The notes under the pieces were generated by a model, which was not told where the DNA came from, did not search any database, and saw only the letters and a program-made list of their open reading frames with translations. 64,000 nucleotides of DNA from Owenia fusiformis (lineage: Eukaryota; Annelida; Polychaeta; Sabellida; Oweniidae): positions 16,875,181 through 16,939,180 of the forward strand of contig CAIIXF020000010.1 of NCBI GenBank assembly GCA_903813345.2. Direction: 5' to 3'. Shown piece by piece: positions 1 through 11,502 of this stretch (its first letter is position 1; each line of letters opens with the position of its first letter). Made by a program: the position numbers and the translations under genes.

Positions 1-1965
1 TAATATCAGCTCTGATATTGTACAATTTGTGAAAATTTGAACTTATTTAAAACCTTAAACTTCTTTAAAACCCATCTTGATTATGTTTTATATATTAGCT
101 CTACACTACTAAATCATATATATCATCTAAAAAGGATAGATGTAAAAAATATAAGGGCCAAGCAAGGTTATACTTTAAATTCATTTATAAATTTTAAAAT
201 TCATTTCAGATTTGATATTGTACAATACGCCAAGATTTTGAACTTGTTTAAAATGTTAAGCTTCTTTAAAATCGATGTAAATTATGTTATACATATCTCC
301 ACACAACTAAACCAAATATATCATGAAAAGCGGATAGGTGTTAAAAGCATATGGACTAACCAAGGTTATACTTGAAATTCATTCATTGCAGACCTGATAT
401 TGAACAATTCTTCAAATTAAAATCCTTAAACCTTCTTATAATGCATCTAAATTATTTTTTACATCTTAGTTCCACACTACAAAACCAAACATATCATCAA
501 AGAGGGATAGGTGTAAAAAAAATATAAGGCTCATCCAAGGTCTTACTTAAAATTTGCAAATTCAGACCTGATATTGTACAATTTTTCAAATTTTGAACTT
601 GTTAGAATCCTTAAACCTTCTAAAAATTCATCTAAACTATATTTTACATCTTAGTTCCATACCATAAAACTATAACTGTCATTAAAGAGGGACAGATGTA
701 AAAAATAAAAGAGTTGTCCAAGGTCATACCTATAATTCGAAAATTCAGACCTGTATAATTCTTTAAATTTTGGACTCAAAAATCCCTAAACACTCTTCAA
801 AACCATCTTAATCATTTTTAACATCTTAGTTCCACTTTACAAAACAATACATCATCAAAGAGTGACAAATGTAAAACATAAGAGCCATCCAAGGTCTTAC
901 CTGAAATTCGTAAATTCAGACCTGATATTGTACAATTTTTTCAAATTTGGAACTTGTTAAAATCCTTAAATCTCTTAAAATGCATCTAAATTATATTTTA
1001 CATCTTAGTTTCACACTATAAAACCATAAATATCATCAAAGAGGAACAGATGTAAAAAACAAAAGGGTCGTCCAAGGTCATACCTGAAATTCGAGAATTC
1101 AGACCTGATATTGTACAATTCTTCAAATTTTGGACTCATTGAAATCCCTAAACACTCTTCAAAACCATCTAAACCATTTTTACATCTTAGTTCCACAGTA
1201 CAAAACAATACATATCATCAAAGAGTGACAGATATAAAAACATAAGAGCCATCCAAGGTCTTACCTGAAATTCGTAAATTCAGACCTGATATTGTAAAAT
1301 TCTTCAAATTTTGAACTAGTTAAAAATCCTTAAACCTTCTTAGAATTCATCTAAATTATATTTTACATCTTAGTTCCACACTATAAAACCATAAATACCA
1401 TCAAAGAGGGAAGGTTTTAAAAGACATAAGGGTCATCCAAGGTCATACCTGAAATTCATAAATTCAGACCTGATATTGTACAATTCTTCAGATTTTGGAC
1501 TCATTTAAAATCCTTAAACTTTCTTCAAATCAATCTTAATTATTTTTTACTAATTAGTTTCACACTACAAAACCATACATATCATCCAAGAGGGACAAAT
1601 GTAAGGAATATAAGGCTCATCCAAGCTCTTACCTGAAATTCGTAAATTCAGACCTGATATTGTACAATTCTTCAAATTTTGAACTTGTTAAAATTCTTAA
1701 ACCTTCTTAAAAACCATCTAAATTATTTTGTACATCTTAGTTTCATACTACAAAACCATAAATATCATCAAAGGGGGACAGATGTAAAAAATCTAAGGCT
1801 CATCCAAGGTCTTACCTAAAATTTGTAAATTCAGACCTGATATTGTACAATTCTTGGAATTTTGAACTTGTTTAAAACATGAAACTTCCTTAAAACCCAT
1901 TTTAATTATTTTTTACATCTTAGTTCCATACTTCTAAACCATATTTATCATCAAAGAGGGATAGA
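1..1965. repeat. ~182-bp satellite array with dimeric higher-order pattern
   Basis: The phrase GACCTGATATTGTACAATT (or a close variant) recurs at about 9, 209, 391, 566, 748, 919, 1102, 1283, 1467, 1651 and 1833, so the unit is ~171-200 bp, mostly 181-184. From about 566 the units alternate between two types. Type A has GAACTTGTTAAAATCC after the anchor and follows GGTCTTACC. Type B has GGACTCAT(T)...AATCCC and follows GGTCATACC. The real repeat is therefore a ~353-368-bp dimer. The array runs off the left edge of the window and decays after ~1965. A frame at 37-375 that looks coding is simply two satellite units read through. Confidence 0.93.
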
Positions 1966-2974
1966 TCTGGAAACCATAGGCATCAGCTATAGTCATACAC
2001 AAAATTACCCCTCTCAAAAATGTCAAAATTTTCAAAAATTCAACAATTTTTTTCTCGGCTCCTACTAATTCAATTAGTTTGAACCTTTCAGGGCTTATAG
2101 TTCTGCTACTGGGCACTTCACGTGAAATTTTTCAATGTCTTCCAGTGTCTGATTGAAAAGTGAGGCTCTAAATAGTAAGAAAATGGGTCACGAATTTGCC
2201 CCCTGGGGTACATACTTTGTAGTATTTACCAAATTCTGTAGGAGTGATTGGCATTATTTATTTTGCAAATGATTCATATATATAATGTCTATGTATGTAA
2301 CTTACAAACATCAAGATATCTAAAATTATTGAGAATGAAAAAATTATTTTCCGGGGGTGGGGTGTTTTTGGGGGGTGGGGGCTAACCCCTGAAAAAAAAG
2401 AATTATGTACCACTCTGTGAAGCTATCACCTAGGTAGAATTTTCATCCAAGACTTCCCTCTAACTGAAAATGCTGCCAAACCAACTATACTCCATTTATT
2501 AAGAATTTTCCTCCTCGCTCTTAGAGTAAACCAGAACATTTTATTCCAAATCCTTTGTGAATAGAAAATAATAATAATTATTGTCAAAGGGCAAAATAAT
2601 GTCAACTATCTTTTTAATTAGAATTACAATTAATTGCACAGTATCAATCGTCATGTTGTGCTGTATCTTCATGGAATTAAAATGGCGGACACAGTGTCAG
2701 GATTAAAAGTGCGCAATTCGGTCAAAGATAATTGTTGTAGCAAACGCAAAGTTAACTTAATATTCTATATTGTCGTCGGGAGCGCAATTGATTTGAAAGA
2801 ATCTCAAAAGAATACATTAAGCCATCTTTAATGATTTTTGTCATTTTTTTCATCTTGATCTACTTAAAAGGTTAAGATGCCTTCCCTCTATTTGCAGCTT
2901 GAAAACCCTTTGATAGACCTCTGTGATAAAATCTCGTTTACCTCGTCAAAGTTCAGCTTTAACATATATGTACG
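1966..2974. other. non-coding, nothing recognised
   Basis: I see no exon-like frame or RNA gene here. The only distinctive patch is a G-rich stretch at about 2350-2390 (GGGGGTGGGGTG, then GGGGGGTGGGGG), which could form a G-quadruplex. Confidence 0.5.
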
Positions 2975-3188
2975 TACAGGGTGGGACAAAAATGTCCATA
3001 TATACAACCCTGTAATTTATATTATGGACGCTGGTTGACAGGCATTATTATAAATTTGAACTTATGATATAACAAATTAAAGATGAGTAAATTCCCTATC
3101 CATTGGTATATAATATGACATGTTCTCATCAAGAAAATCAATATTTATTTTTGAAATACGAGTGTCCCATTTTGTGGACCACCCTGTA
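2975..3188. mobile_element. small mariner/Tc1-type MITE
   Basis: The stretch begins TACAGGGTGG and ends CCACCCTGTA. The inverted similarity continues inward (GACAAAAATG against the complement of CATTTTGTGG). The outermost TA on each side fits the TA target duplication of the Tc1/mariner superfamily. At 214 bp it has no coding capacity. Confidence 0.75.
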
Positions 3189-3483
3189 TATATTAACAAA
3201 ATGTATTTCAAATAAACTATAGAATGAGATATCACTTACTTTCTTCAAAAGATGTTTGAAAATCCCTCATCTTAATATCGCTATGCATGAATTCGAAGCT
3301 CTAAAGACATTCCGGATAGGATTCCTTAAACCTACTGCCCCCATTGTAATCAGCATGTAAGTTCATGGTTAATAGCATGATATCATGATGTAAGAGATGG
3401 ATATTTAAAAAATACCTCATATGCCCGCAGTTGATAATGCAACATTTTAAAAACTTGCCTCATATACCTGAAACACTATAAGT

Positions 3484-3618
3484 TATTGAATGATTTGAAG
3501 TGCAATACAGGATATATTCTGCTCGAGAAATTCCGTATTGGAACGAGACGAAGTCAAGCGCCAATACAGAATATCGAGAGCAGAATATATCCTGTATTGC
3601 ACTTCAAATCATTCTATA
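3484..3618. repeat. palindromic hairpin element
   Basis: Two arms of ~50 bp (GAATGATTTGAAGTGCAATA and onward) are near-perfect reverse complements around a short centre near 3540-3560. It is probably a foldback MITE. Confidence 0.75.
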
Positions 3619-3637
3619 ACGTTTTTATCGTGTGATC

Positions 3638-3756
3638 CTCTGTATTGCTACTGAGAATGTCCCCTCCGTAGCAATATTTTCTGTATTGCGACGGAGTTGA
3701 TCAATGGGGACAATCTCAGTGGCAATACAGATTGGTACAGCACAATAACTGACCAA
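3638..3756. repeat. second inverted-repeat element with CAATACAG ends
   Basis: TCTGTATTGCTACTGAGA on the left is matched in inverted orientation by TCTCAGTGGCAATACAGA on the right. It adjoins the hairpin at 3484-3618 and shares its CAATACAG/CTGTATTG motif, so the two may belong to one family. Confidence 0.6.
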
Positions 3757-4194
3757 TCAGAAGGCTTCATTTTACAGGTCATACGATAAAACCAAATATG
3801 GAATAAATAAAGATACACTCCCAAACCCCTAACTTCCCTGTTCAAGTTTGATTGTTTTTAAATCAAACACAAAACATGTTTAACTTCTCGATGAATTTTG
3901 AATAACATGGGATACAAAACAAAACTGCCTTGGTAAACTGTTTTGTCTCATTGTGTGAAGAATTTCTCTTTGGTGAAATGAATGCATGACAATTATCTAA
4001 AGAGATCAAATGTTATTTGGGTCCTGAATTAATCATTTGTAATATCATAGAGTATTCTCCTGAGACAAATTCCAATGATCAGAGGTCAGGCAATAAGATA
4101 TATTTAAATCTTTTATGTCTATTGGTTGTTTTATGTGTATTGTTTCTTCTAAAAATCAATCATAAACTGCATATACTGAATAAATGGAAGAATA

Positions 4195-4410
4195 TAATGC
4201 CGCTACGGCTCATTTGTAGAGCAAATGTTACCACTATCGTTTGGCCCCGAGTTCGATTCCCGTTTTATTTGTTTGTGCGTTGTGTAATTCTGGGTGTTTG
4301 ACTAAAAAGTGCTCCACATCTTATATAAAGGTTGTGGTGGGTACTTGCATGGCTGTACATAAAAGAACCCAGGGTTCCTCTGTGGGTTTCTGACTCTGTC
4401 TTTGAGTGCC
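4195..4410 (+). repeat. tRNA-headed SINE
   Basis: The head carries an A-box-like stretch (GGCTCATTTGTAGAGCA) and, ~30 bp later, a B-box-like GAGTTCGATTCCC. This is the split pol III promoter of tRNA-derived SINEs. The body (TAATTCTGGGTGTTTGACT ... CATAAAAGA ... AGGGTTCCTC) recurs in diverged form at about 19170-19310. It is not a functional tRNA because the cloverleaf stems do not pair. Confidence 0.6.
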
Positions 4411-4439
4411 AGTTGCTTTGCAATTGTGTTACACATGTG

Positions 4440-5876
4440 AATTACATGTGTCACGAGCAATGCATTTAAATACTTCTCTGATAATCAATAATGGCAAGGA
4501 TTATATTCAAATTAGACAACTCATTTCCGGTTCCGGTGATACTAGATGGCACTGGTGACACTCAGTGACAGTCCTTACGATACACTGGGGATGACGCCCG
4601 GGGGATGATGTAAATGAGGTGGAGGTCCAGAAACTTGATGCCAGACTAAATTTTATTACTATTCCCAGGCATCAGATGATGGTGATTGATAACCTATTTG
4701 TGTCCACATGTCTTCAGGGATTCAGCGACGCAATATATCTTACGCTGGTAGTAAAGTAATAGATTTTGTTGTCAAGTTTATTACGCACATAAACAAAACA
4801 AGAAATCCATGGGGAATCTGTGAAGTTTTGGTTAATTCCAATGTTCAAGTACATACGCCAAATTCGCCTTTAGTGCTCAACGTGGGACTATGAATGGTTT
4901 AAAAATAGGTGCGTCAAATTACTTCTTTGTTTTAAACATCAACTAATTTTGTTCTATATTACTCGTAAATGAGTGTTTAAAGCAATTGTTGCATCTATCA
5001 ACGGAAAACAATTACAACTGCATTTTACTCTCCACCGATCTAATCAATTCTGAAATCTGGATGAATTATTCATGTGATACAGACTTGGTGCTTTTAGATG
5101 TTTTTAGAAAATAAAAGGATATGATAGTTGTAATTTCCCACAAGCTTTAGCATTTAAAATGACGAAAATGATTATCATCAGGATTTCAGAAATACAAAGT
5201 TTACCGTGTTTAGATTTTTATAATAATTTCAATACACTGATGTATCATTCGACTTTAAATTATGAGCACTGTTACAATCTATATCTTGATCATCATAACG
5301 TTCCGGTATAATAAACACATTTATATGCTCTGTAACTCAGTTATATATATTTTTCTTTGTGTCGCTGGATTACTAAATAATAATTATCTGGGGCATTTTC
5401 CATATATATTACAAAGACTTGCACGTATGATTGTCTAAACGAGTCCAAATGTGTCCCGCTGGGCCTATCTTAATCTAAGTATTTGATAGTTTCGTGACAG
5501 CAAATATTAATTTCGCAAACTAATTTAAGTAGTTTATGTGTATTTTAGTGTTACAACATCCAACGTCAATTCCAATGTCAACGTCACTGAAATAATTTAA
5601 ATTGGAACGTTTGATAATAAAACTTCCATTAGAACAGCCTGATAATATACATTTCCATGTGACCTGGACATATTATTTTTTATAATCTCCTCGGAAAAAG
5701 TTCAACCCTATATTCAATTCTAGTCAATTTCAGTCGTAAATAATCTATGATGTTATGAATTTGGGTTCGGATACGATTTATTCATTCCATAATTTATTAT
5801 TTTATCATAATTGGCTGCTGATACAATTATATTGTACTATTAAAGGTATTAATGAGTTCTACAGATAGATGCATAT
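4440..5876. other. non-coding, nothing recognised
   Basis: AT-rich sequence without exon-like frames. No first exon for the downstream GPCR (TM1-TM3) is visible here. Confidence 0.45.
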
Positions 5877-5982
5877 TAGTATATCTTTTATAACTACGAC
5901 TTAAGAGAAGAAAACGTGTCAATTAGGGAAACGGGTTTGACACGTTCTCTCCTCTAAAGTGTAGTTGTAAAATATATACTAG
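5877..5982. repeat. palindromic hairpin element
   Basis: TAGTATATCTTTTATAACTA...ACGTGTCAA on the left pairs with TTGACACGT...TAGTTGTAAAATATATACTA on the right, giving ~45-bp imperfect arms. It is probably a small foldback MITE. Confidence 0.7.
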
Positions 5983-6515
5983 GAATCTTAATGTAGTTCA
6001 CATTTAGAGCTGCTCCCCCACGGCGGACAAAAAATGAAATATTAATTCTTACAAAAAATTAAAAAGAACAAATCCATCTGATCAATCTCATTCATTGCTT
6101 TCAGAGTCATGCTGAACATATGTAATAATATTATTATCATGTCACTATATCGTGCCATTTAAAAACGTGAGTTTAAAAATAATTTGTAAAGTTAGTGTTT
6201 TTATGAAAAATAGTATGCTCCCCCACAGCGGACAATTTCCAGCCCGTGCATGTAAAGCAGCGAAAACATAGTTAAGTATGGCTTTTCTTAGCCCATGCGC
6301 CAAGTCCATCGAGTGTGCAGGCGCATGGTAGTATGTTCTATACTACTATTCGTACACTGAATGAAAATGATCCCAAATGAGGATGTTTATCCAACCCGCG
6401 CACCAAACCTGTCATGGTTTTTATGACAGCAATTAATTGGATTTTATCAATATGTAACTTGGGAGACAAGGCACGCAGCTATTTTACTAATCTGGTCATT
6501 TTACTATACTTTCAG

Positions 6516-7224
6516 GTACATCGCCATTGTGTTCCCGATCAAGGCACATATTCTATGTAGCAGGACACGTACAAAGGCAGCTATCGCCGTCATATGGCCA
6601 CTATCGGGGGTTCTCGCCATACCAGTCCTACTATTCAATAGCACCAAGCATATAAGCCAGTCTGTGGTTTTCTGTAAGACCATGTTTCCGGACCCCCAAC
6701 ACAGACTGACGTACAGTTACGTTGAGTTTACCTTGTTCTACGCACTCCCTATGGTAATACAAGTAGTTCTCTATGCCATAGTTGGTAAACGACTGTTCGC
6801 CGGAAGTGAAACACTTCACAGGAACGTAGGAAGCTCTGCGAATGAAAATGGTAAAGATAAGGCATCTGTTGCTATCAAGGCAAGAAAGGGCGTGGTGAAA
6901 ATGTTGATCGCTAGCGTATTGATATATTTCATCAGTTATTCACCACCGCAAGGACTACTCCTCTACAGGACATTCTCAAAGACGCCATTCCATGCGACAT
7001 GGCCGTGGTTTGTGTTCGTTATGACCATGGCCTATATCAATTCTGCCGCAAATCCTGTACTGTATTGCATCTTCAGTCAGAACTTCAGGAAGAAATTTGG
7101 GGCTATTTTAGGTTGCTTTAAACATGAAAAAGAAGGTTATATCCAGGCAAAGTCCCTCAACACCGCCTCGAGATATTATAACAGTACCATGAAGTCTACT
7201 GCAGTTACAGAAGCATCGGTTTGA
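6516..7224 (+). CDS. class A GPCR, neuropeptide-receptor-like, last exon (TM4 to C-terminus)
   Basis: An acceptor (ACTTTCAG) at 6515 is followed directly by RYIAIVFP, the end of the DRY motif at the TM3/second intracellular loop border, so the start is a splice site and not an ATG. TM4, TM5 (FTLFYALPMVIQVVLYAIVG), TM6 and TM7 follow in order. TM7 has NSAANPVLYC (the NPxxY region), followed by the helix 8 motif FRKKF. A cytoplasmic tail ends at TGA 7222-7224. TM6 reads YFISYSPPQ, so the usual CWxP toggle tryptophan is Tyr. Family knowledge: this is a plasma-membrane G-protein-coupled receptor, most like peptide receptors (orexin/CCK/QRFP-like group); the exact ligand class is not decidable. 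TM1-TM3 exons are not seen upstream in the window, so they lie beyond a long intron or are lost. Confidence 0.88.
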
Positions 7225-7374
7225 TTGTAACATTGCATTTGACAAAACAGTTTATGGCGTAGCCGGGATTTAAAAATAGACGAGAAACATTGAAATTGTC
7301 GAGCCAACATTTTTAAACCAAAAGTGGATATTATACTCTTGTGGGACACAATTTTCACAGATTTACCTTGTCTT

Positions 7375-7540
7375 CGCGAATGTAACTTTCGACTGTCATT
7401 GCTACCGGATCAACCTACTATTTTATGGGCAATTCATTTAAATATTAATAGTACCTGCCACTATTCGATTCTTATCTAATTGAGTTAGTCATAAAATAGT
7501 GGGTTAATCCGAGAGTCGACAGTCGAAAATTACATCCGCG
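7375..7540. repeat. inverted-repeat MITE just downstream of the GPCR exon
   Basis: CGCGAATGTAACTTTCGACTGT ... CTACTATTTTATG is mirrored by CATAAAATAGTGGGTTAATC ... GACAGTCGAAAATTACATCC near 7540. The arms are ~55 bp and imperfect. Confidence 0.7.
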
Positions 7541-8240
7541 ATCCTCGTTCGCTTCATAGCTAACGACACCATTGTACCCAATGCTCACGTCCGCTTAAAA
7601 TGTATGTTGACGCTTTCATGGTAGTGTGGCACGAAATGAAACATTTTACATAATTACTAGCCTTGTTTTACTATCACAGTATCAGGGAAAGAGTAATAGA
7701 CTTTTACCCCGATTTCATGTTTCCGTAAATGATATTTATGAGTATAAGCATTGCATTTATTTCAATTAAAGTAGCTAACATTTGCGTTGTGTCAAAACAG
7801 AGAGAACAGGTAAATCAAATCAGACATACTCGTTACTGTGTAAACGGCTTTGCACGCCGCATTAAAGCGCCATCAAAGCGCCGTTGGTGTGAACTTAGCT
7901 TAAGGTACAACGTGTTGGAGGATGTGATCTGACGAATTATCAGCTTAGACTCATAGAGCAAAATTAGTCTGCTATTCTTAAAACTGTTGTATGAAGTTGG
8001 AAAATTGCACATTTGTTTAGCATTTTCCATGCCTTATGCATGTTGTTTTGATATGCTACTTGACAGGGTGGCACAAAATGCACCCTTTTTCAAAATAACG
8101 TATCGATACTGTCGGGATCCCCTTGATTTTCTTGTGTGGATATGGTGTTTAATGCAGCAATGGGTAAAATTGCATTAATCACTCTGAATTAAAAGACAAA
8201 GAATTTACCTTCGAGGCAAGCTCAATATGCGATAAGATGT
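7541..8240. other. non-coding spacer
   Basis: No exon-like frame is visible. The last three bases (TGT, 8238-8240) are the left copy of the target duplication of the element that starts at 8241. Confidence 0.5.
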
Positions 8241-8783
8241 TAGGTAGCGATCTGAGGCACTTCGATCAGGGTGTTGTCGGGACAATTTCTCTTGTGACTT
8301 AGGTTATGTATTTAGGTCTATCTCAACAGATTTTACTGGTCTTATGCGCCGCAAATGGTGCGAAAGATGTTAAAATTGCATTTTCGACCCTAAAATTCAG
8401 ATTTCTTGGGGGTACATTATTATTTAGCTATAAAACAAAAACTAAACAACCAATGCTTCTTTCTTTTGGTGTTTCTGTTAAGAGTAATCATACTTGAAAT
8501 ACATATGTAAAAAAATTGAAGAATTTTAACTTTATTTAAAAACAGCAACATTTTTTCACCCTAAAATCATAGAATTTAGGGGGGTTGAGAGACATTGATT
8601 GGAATTGATTTTTTAATTTCTCAATCAATCTCAGTTTAATATTAATGGAACTTTCCTAAAAGTAGCACCAACATGTCCACAACACATTACAATAAAGAAA
8701 AAACTCAAACTCTAACATGTTTTTTGCCTATATGGGTCAATTTACCTCTCCCCTCTTTCCCTTATAAAAGGGGTGTGGCCATT
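8241..8783 (+). repeat. left terminal inverted repeat of the 5.0-kb element
   Basis: Near-identical reverse complement of about 12734-13276. A 63-codon open frame at 8306-8497 is present identically in both arms because the arms are copies; it is not evidence of a gene. The inner end lies near GGGTGTGGCCAT. Confidence 0.9.
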
Positions 8784-9064
8784 AATACATGTGGATTTAA
8801 ACAGTAGCATGATGGCACATTAAATGAATACATGTACATATCATGTATTTTATCAAATATATTACCATAAAATATTTTCACTTAGGTGTATACATATAGT
8901 ACATACCTGTGAATTATTTATAATACAGTATTTTTTCTATGTAGACTCGAGATATAAGAATATTGAAAATCTGAAGTTGAATATTATCTAATACACAGTT
9001 CACGACTCAGTCATAATATTAATTTTACTCATTGTATGAATTTCTGTCATCACAAATGTAGTTT

Positions 9065-11113
9065 TTATTCACCAGAATATATTTGATCCATAAAGCTTTG
9101 TATTTCATAAACTTCCTCTTCATTTTGATCTTCTAAAGTATCATCTAATACGATAACATCTACCAGGTCCTGGGGTAGAATTTTATCTGGATTTGACACC
9201 CATTGAAATCCAAATGGCCATCTTTCATCCTCCATCCATGTGACACAGGGGAGGGAATTGATGGGGAGGGGATGTTGGCAAGTTTCCATATGTGTGCTTG
9301 ATAACTGGCCCTTGCCAGATGCTGCTGTAATGAATCTTTACATGGGGGTAGGAGGCTTATTGTTAGTGCCTTCATAGCTTGTTATCACACTTGGAGCAGA
9401 TTTTGGTTGAAATTTGTTCTTGAATAAGGTATATCTCAGCTCATTTATATTTGAACACTTTTTGTTTCCATACATCTGGCAAGTAAACTTCTCAGCACAT
9501 TTAGCAGTTTGATCACTAATGACCCCTCCAATGGTGCCGAAACCTTTTTGAAATTCTCATAAGTAATTTTAGGGGGGGGACACTTTCTCCCTTCTCACAA
9601 AGGCACTGAAGTAATCGCATCCAGTGAATGAATGGAAGGCTGGTAAAGCATTACAAATTTACAAATGTCTGAACTGAGCGCATTTCCTACTTCCTTTACA
9701 TTAAAGGGGCAACAAGGGACTGTAGAGAGAAAATTCAATTTTTTTTCTTTTTTCTGAGCTATCAGGTCAATATTTGGCTTAACATCTTCTTTGACATATC
9801 TATTTTCTTAAAATGTATGAATAAACTCTCAATTTAGAAGTGTAAATTCAGTTCAAAGCTTCTATAAAGGGAGTCCCACTTTTTAAGATTTTTAAGATTC
9901 ACCACGTTTCAAGAGGAATATCAGCTGAAATAATGTTCATCAAGGGGATTTCTTTGTAGATAATAAAAATATATGTTACTCTTGATGAAATATCCAAACT
10001 TAAATATATTTTGACACTGGTCGATGATCGTTGAATTACCCCCCTGCACTAATTGTTGCACCTTTAATAAGTCATATGTGGTCTGCACTACCAGTGTCAA
10101 AAATTAATGGAGTTTGAATAAGATTGGAAAGTGCGCAAGAAGTACAAAAACATCGCTATCTGGGGATCTCACAACTATAGTTTTTTCTGTATTTTCAGGT
10201 TCATTTCATGTTAATTGCATGGAGTATAATTTTTGTATCTGCCTCTTTGTGGGAAGATTTCAGGCTTGATTCAACTGTATGTGTAGCAGTAGTTCTATCA
10301 CTGGTTACCACTGTACAAATCTCACATGAATCTGTCTTTCTTTGAGTTTAGGAGCATTTTTATCTTTTTCCATTCTTCAAGGATCAACTGACTCAGCTGC
10401 ATTTCATTCTCATCATTTAAAAGGAATTCCTTCCAATTGTTAGGAATTCTGGTATTAGGTCCTTTTATTATTAGCTTTTTGGAGACACGCCTGCGTATTC
10501 TTTCTGGTTCTTTAATTGAATCTTTCTTATAGGAAGCATCTGAACGATCCTCTCTGCCAATAATCCAAATGTTTTGGGTCGCTCAAGAAGTATATGGAAC
10601 AATGCATTGCCATCATAGACTATAATTGTTTTTTTCTGGTTTGGGTCCATGTAATATCATATGTTTCCAGCTCATGTAATAATTTTGACTTTTCCGTTTT
10701 AACCAAGAGCCCATCATGTGTTCCAAGAGCCCAGGGTATTGGACTCAGGGGATATTCTAATATTCGCTTTAGACTGATACTATGCTGCTCTGATAACATG
10801 ACTAACTGGCCAAATGTATTGCGCTCAGCTCTAATCTCAATCAGTTTGTTTCCAGAGCTTTTCACCTTTTTGACTCCAGCATTGAATTCAGATGTTTTCA
10901 GTTTCATTCTTTTATGGGGTTATGAAAACTTTTTCCCTTCTGCACAAATTGGTCTTGAATAAATTGCTTAAAGGCTTGTGTGCCCTTGGATGCTGCATTT
11001 AAGAGATCATCTGCTAAATTAGAGGGTGTTGGCATTCCAGATGATATGCAGTATAAATGATCATTGTCCTCAATTTGGAATGGATTGAGAAAGCCATCAA
11101 TTGAATCAATCAA
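9065..11113 (-). pseudogene. decayed PIN/FEN1-XPG-like nuclease gene of the 5.0-kb element
   Basis: Reading the minus strand downwards, conserved blocks appear in order but in shifting frames. They are NPFQIEDNDHLYCISSGMP (~11090), YPLSPIPWALGTHDGLLVKT (~10700), VYDGNALFHILLERP (~10600), DSIKEPERIRRRV (~10500), IPNNWKEFLLNDENE (~10430), SSHKEADTKIILHAINM (~10250), IVVRSPDSDVFVLL (~10170), FHSFTGCDYFSAF (~9620), LPPCKDSLQQHLARASYQAH (~9330) and a VSHGW block (~9240). From memory these match a large, uncharacterised, highly repeated protein family of marine invertebrates. My inference of a PIN/FEN1-like fold rests on the spaced acidic motifs (VYDG, EADT, PDSDV, TGCD), which resemble the XPG-N, XPG-I and GCDY signatures. 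At least four frameshifts and an inserted MITE show that this copy is dead. Confidence 0.75.
9711..10067. mobile_element. 357-bp piggyBac-type MITE inserted in the decayed gene
   Basis: The ends are TTAAAGGGGCAACAA and TTGTTGCACCTTTAA, 15-bp imperfect inverted repeats with TTAA at both edges, which is the piggyBac target signature. It splits the host pseudogene between the PDSDVFVLL and TGCDY blocks. A second copy lies at about 54993-55347. Confidence 0.85.
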
Positions 11114-11502
11114 ATTAGTTAATAATAGAACATCAGACAGTAATAAGCCTTGAATAGCTTACTATTCTCCCTTATTGTTTTGTTACATGTTCCCTGCAAA
11201 TAATAGATAGCGATTTATAATTGCAATTAGATAATCAGTTTATTAATTAAAGTTAAATATAAAGGTGTTTTGTATAAAGTAAAACCTGTGTACAGTGAAC
11301 ATCTATAGAGCCACAAAAAAGATTTCAATACAGAAAGACAATTTGTATTGGAATCAAGGTATGTGCTGAAAATAGGGTGTTCATTTTACACAGGTGTTCA
11401 CTAGAGAAAGGTGTTCACTAACCCAGGTCCCACTGTATTAGGCTTATGTCATTTCAAAGACATTCACTAGCTACAAGTAAAACAAGGCATTAACATGACA
11501 AA

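Noticed and set aside
37..375. 112-codon plus-strand frame with internally repeated peptide
   Set aside because: It is two ~182-bp satellite monomers read in frame; the repeat explains the peptide duplication.
4240..4265. Possible tRNA gene (GAGTTCGATTCCC)
   Set aside because: The B box is good, but acceptor and anticodon stems do not form; it is better explained as a SINE head.
8306..8497. 63-codon frame present identically at 13020-13211 on the other strand
   Set aside because: Both copies lie inside the two near-identical TIRs, so identity reflects the repeat and not protein conservation; no start context or domain.
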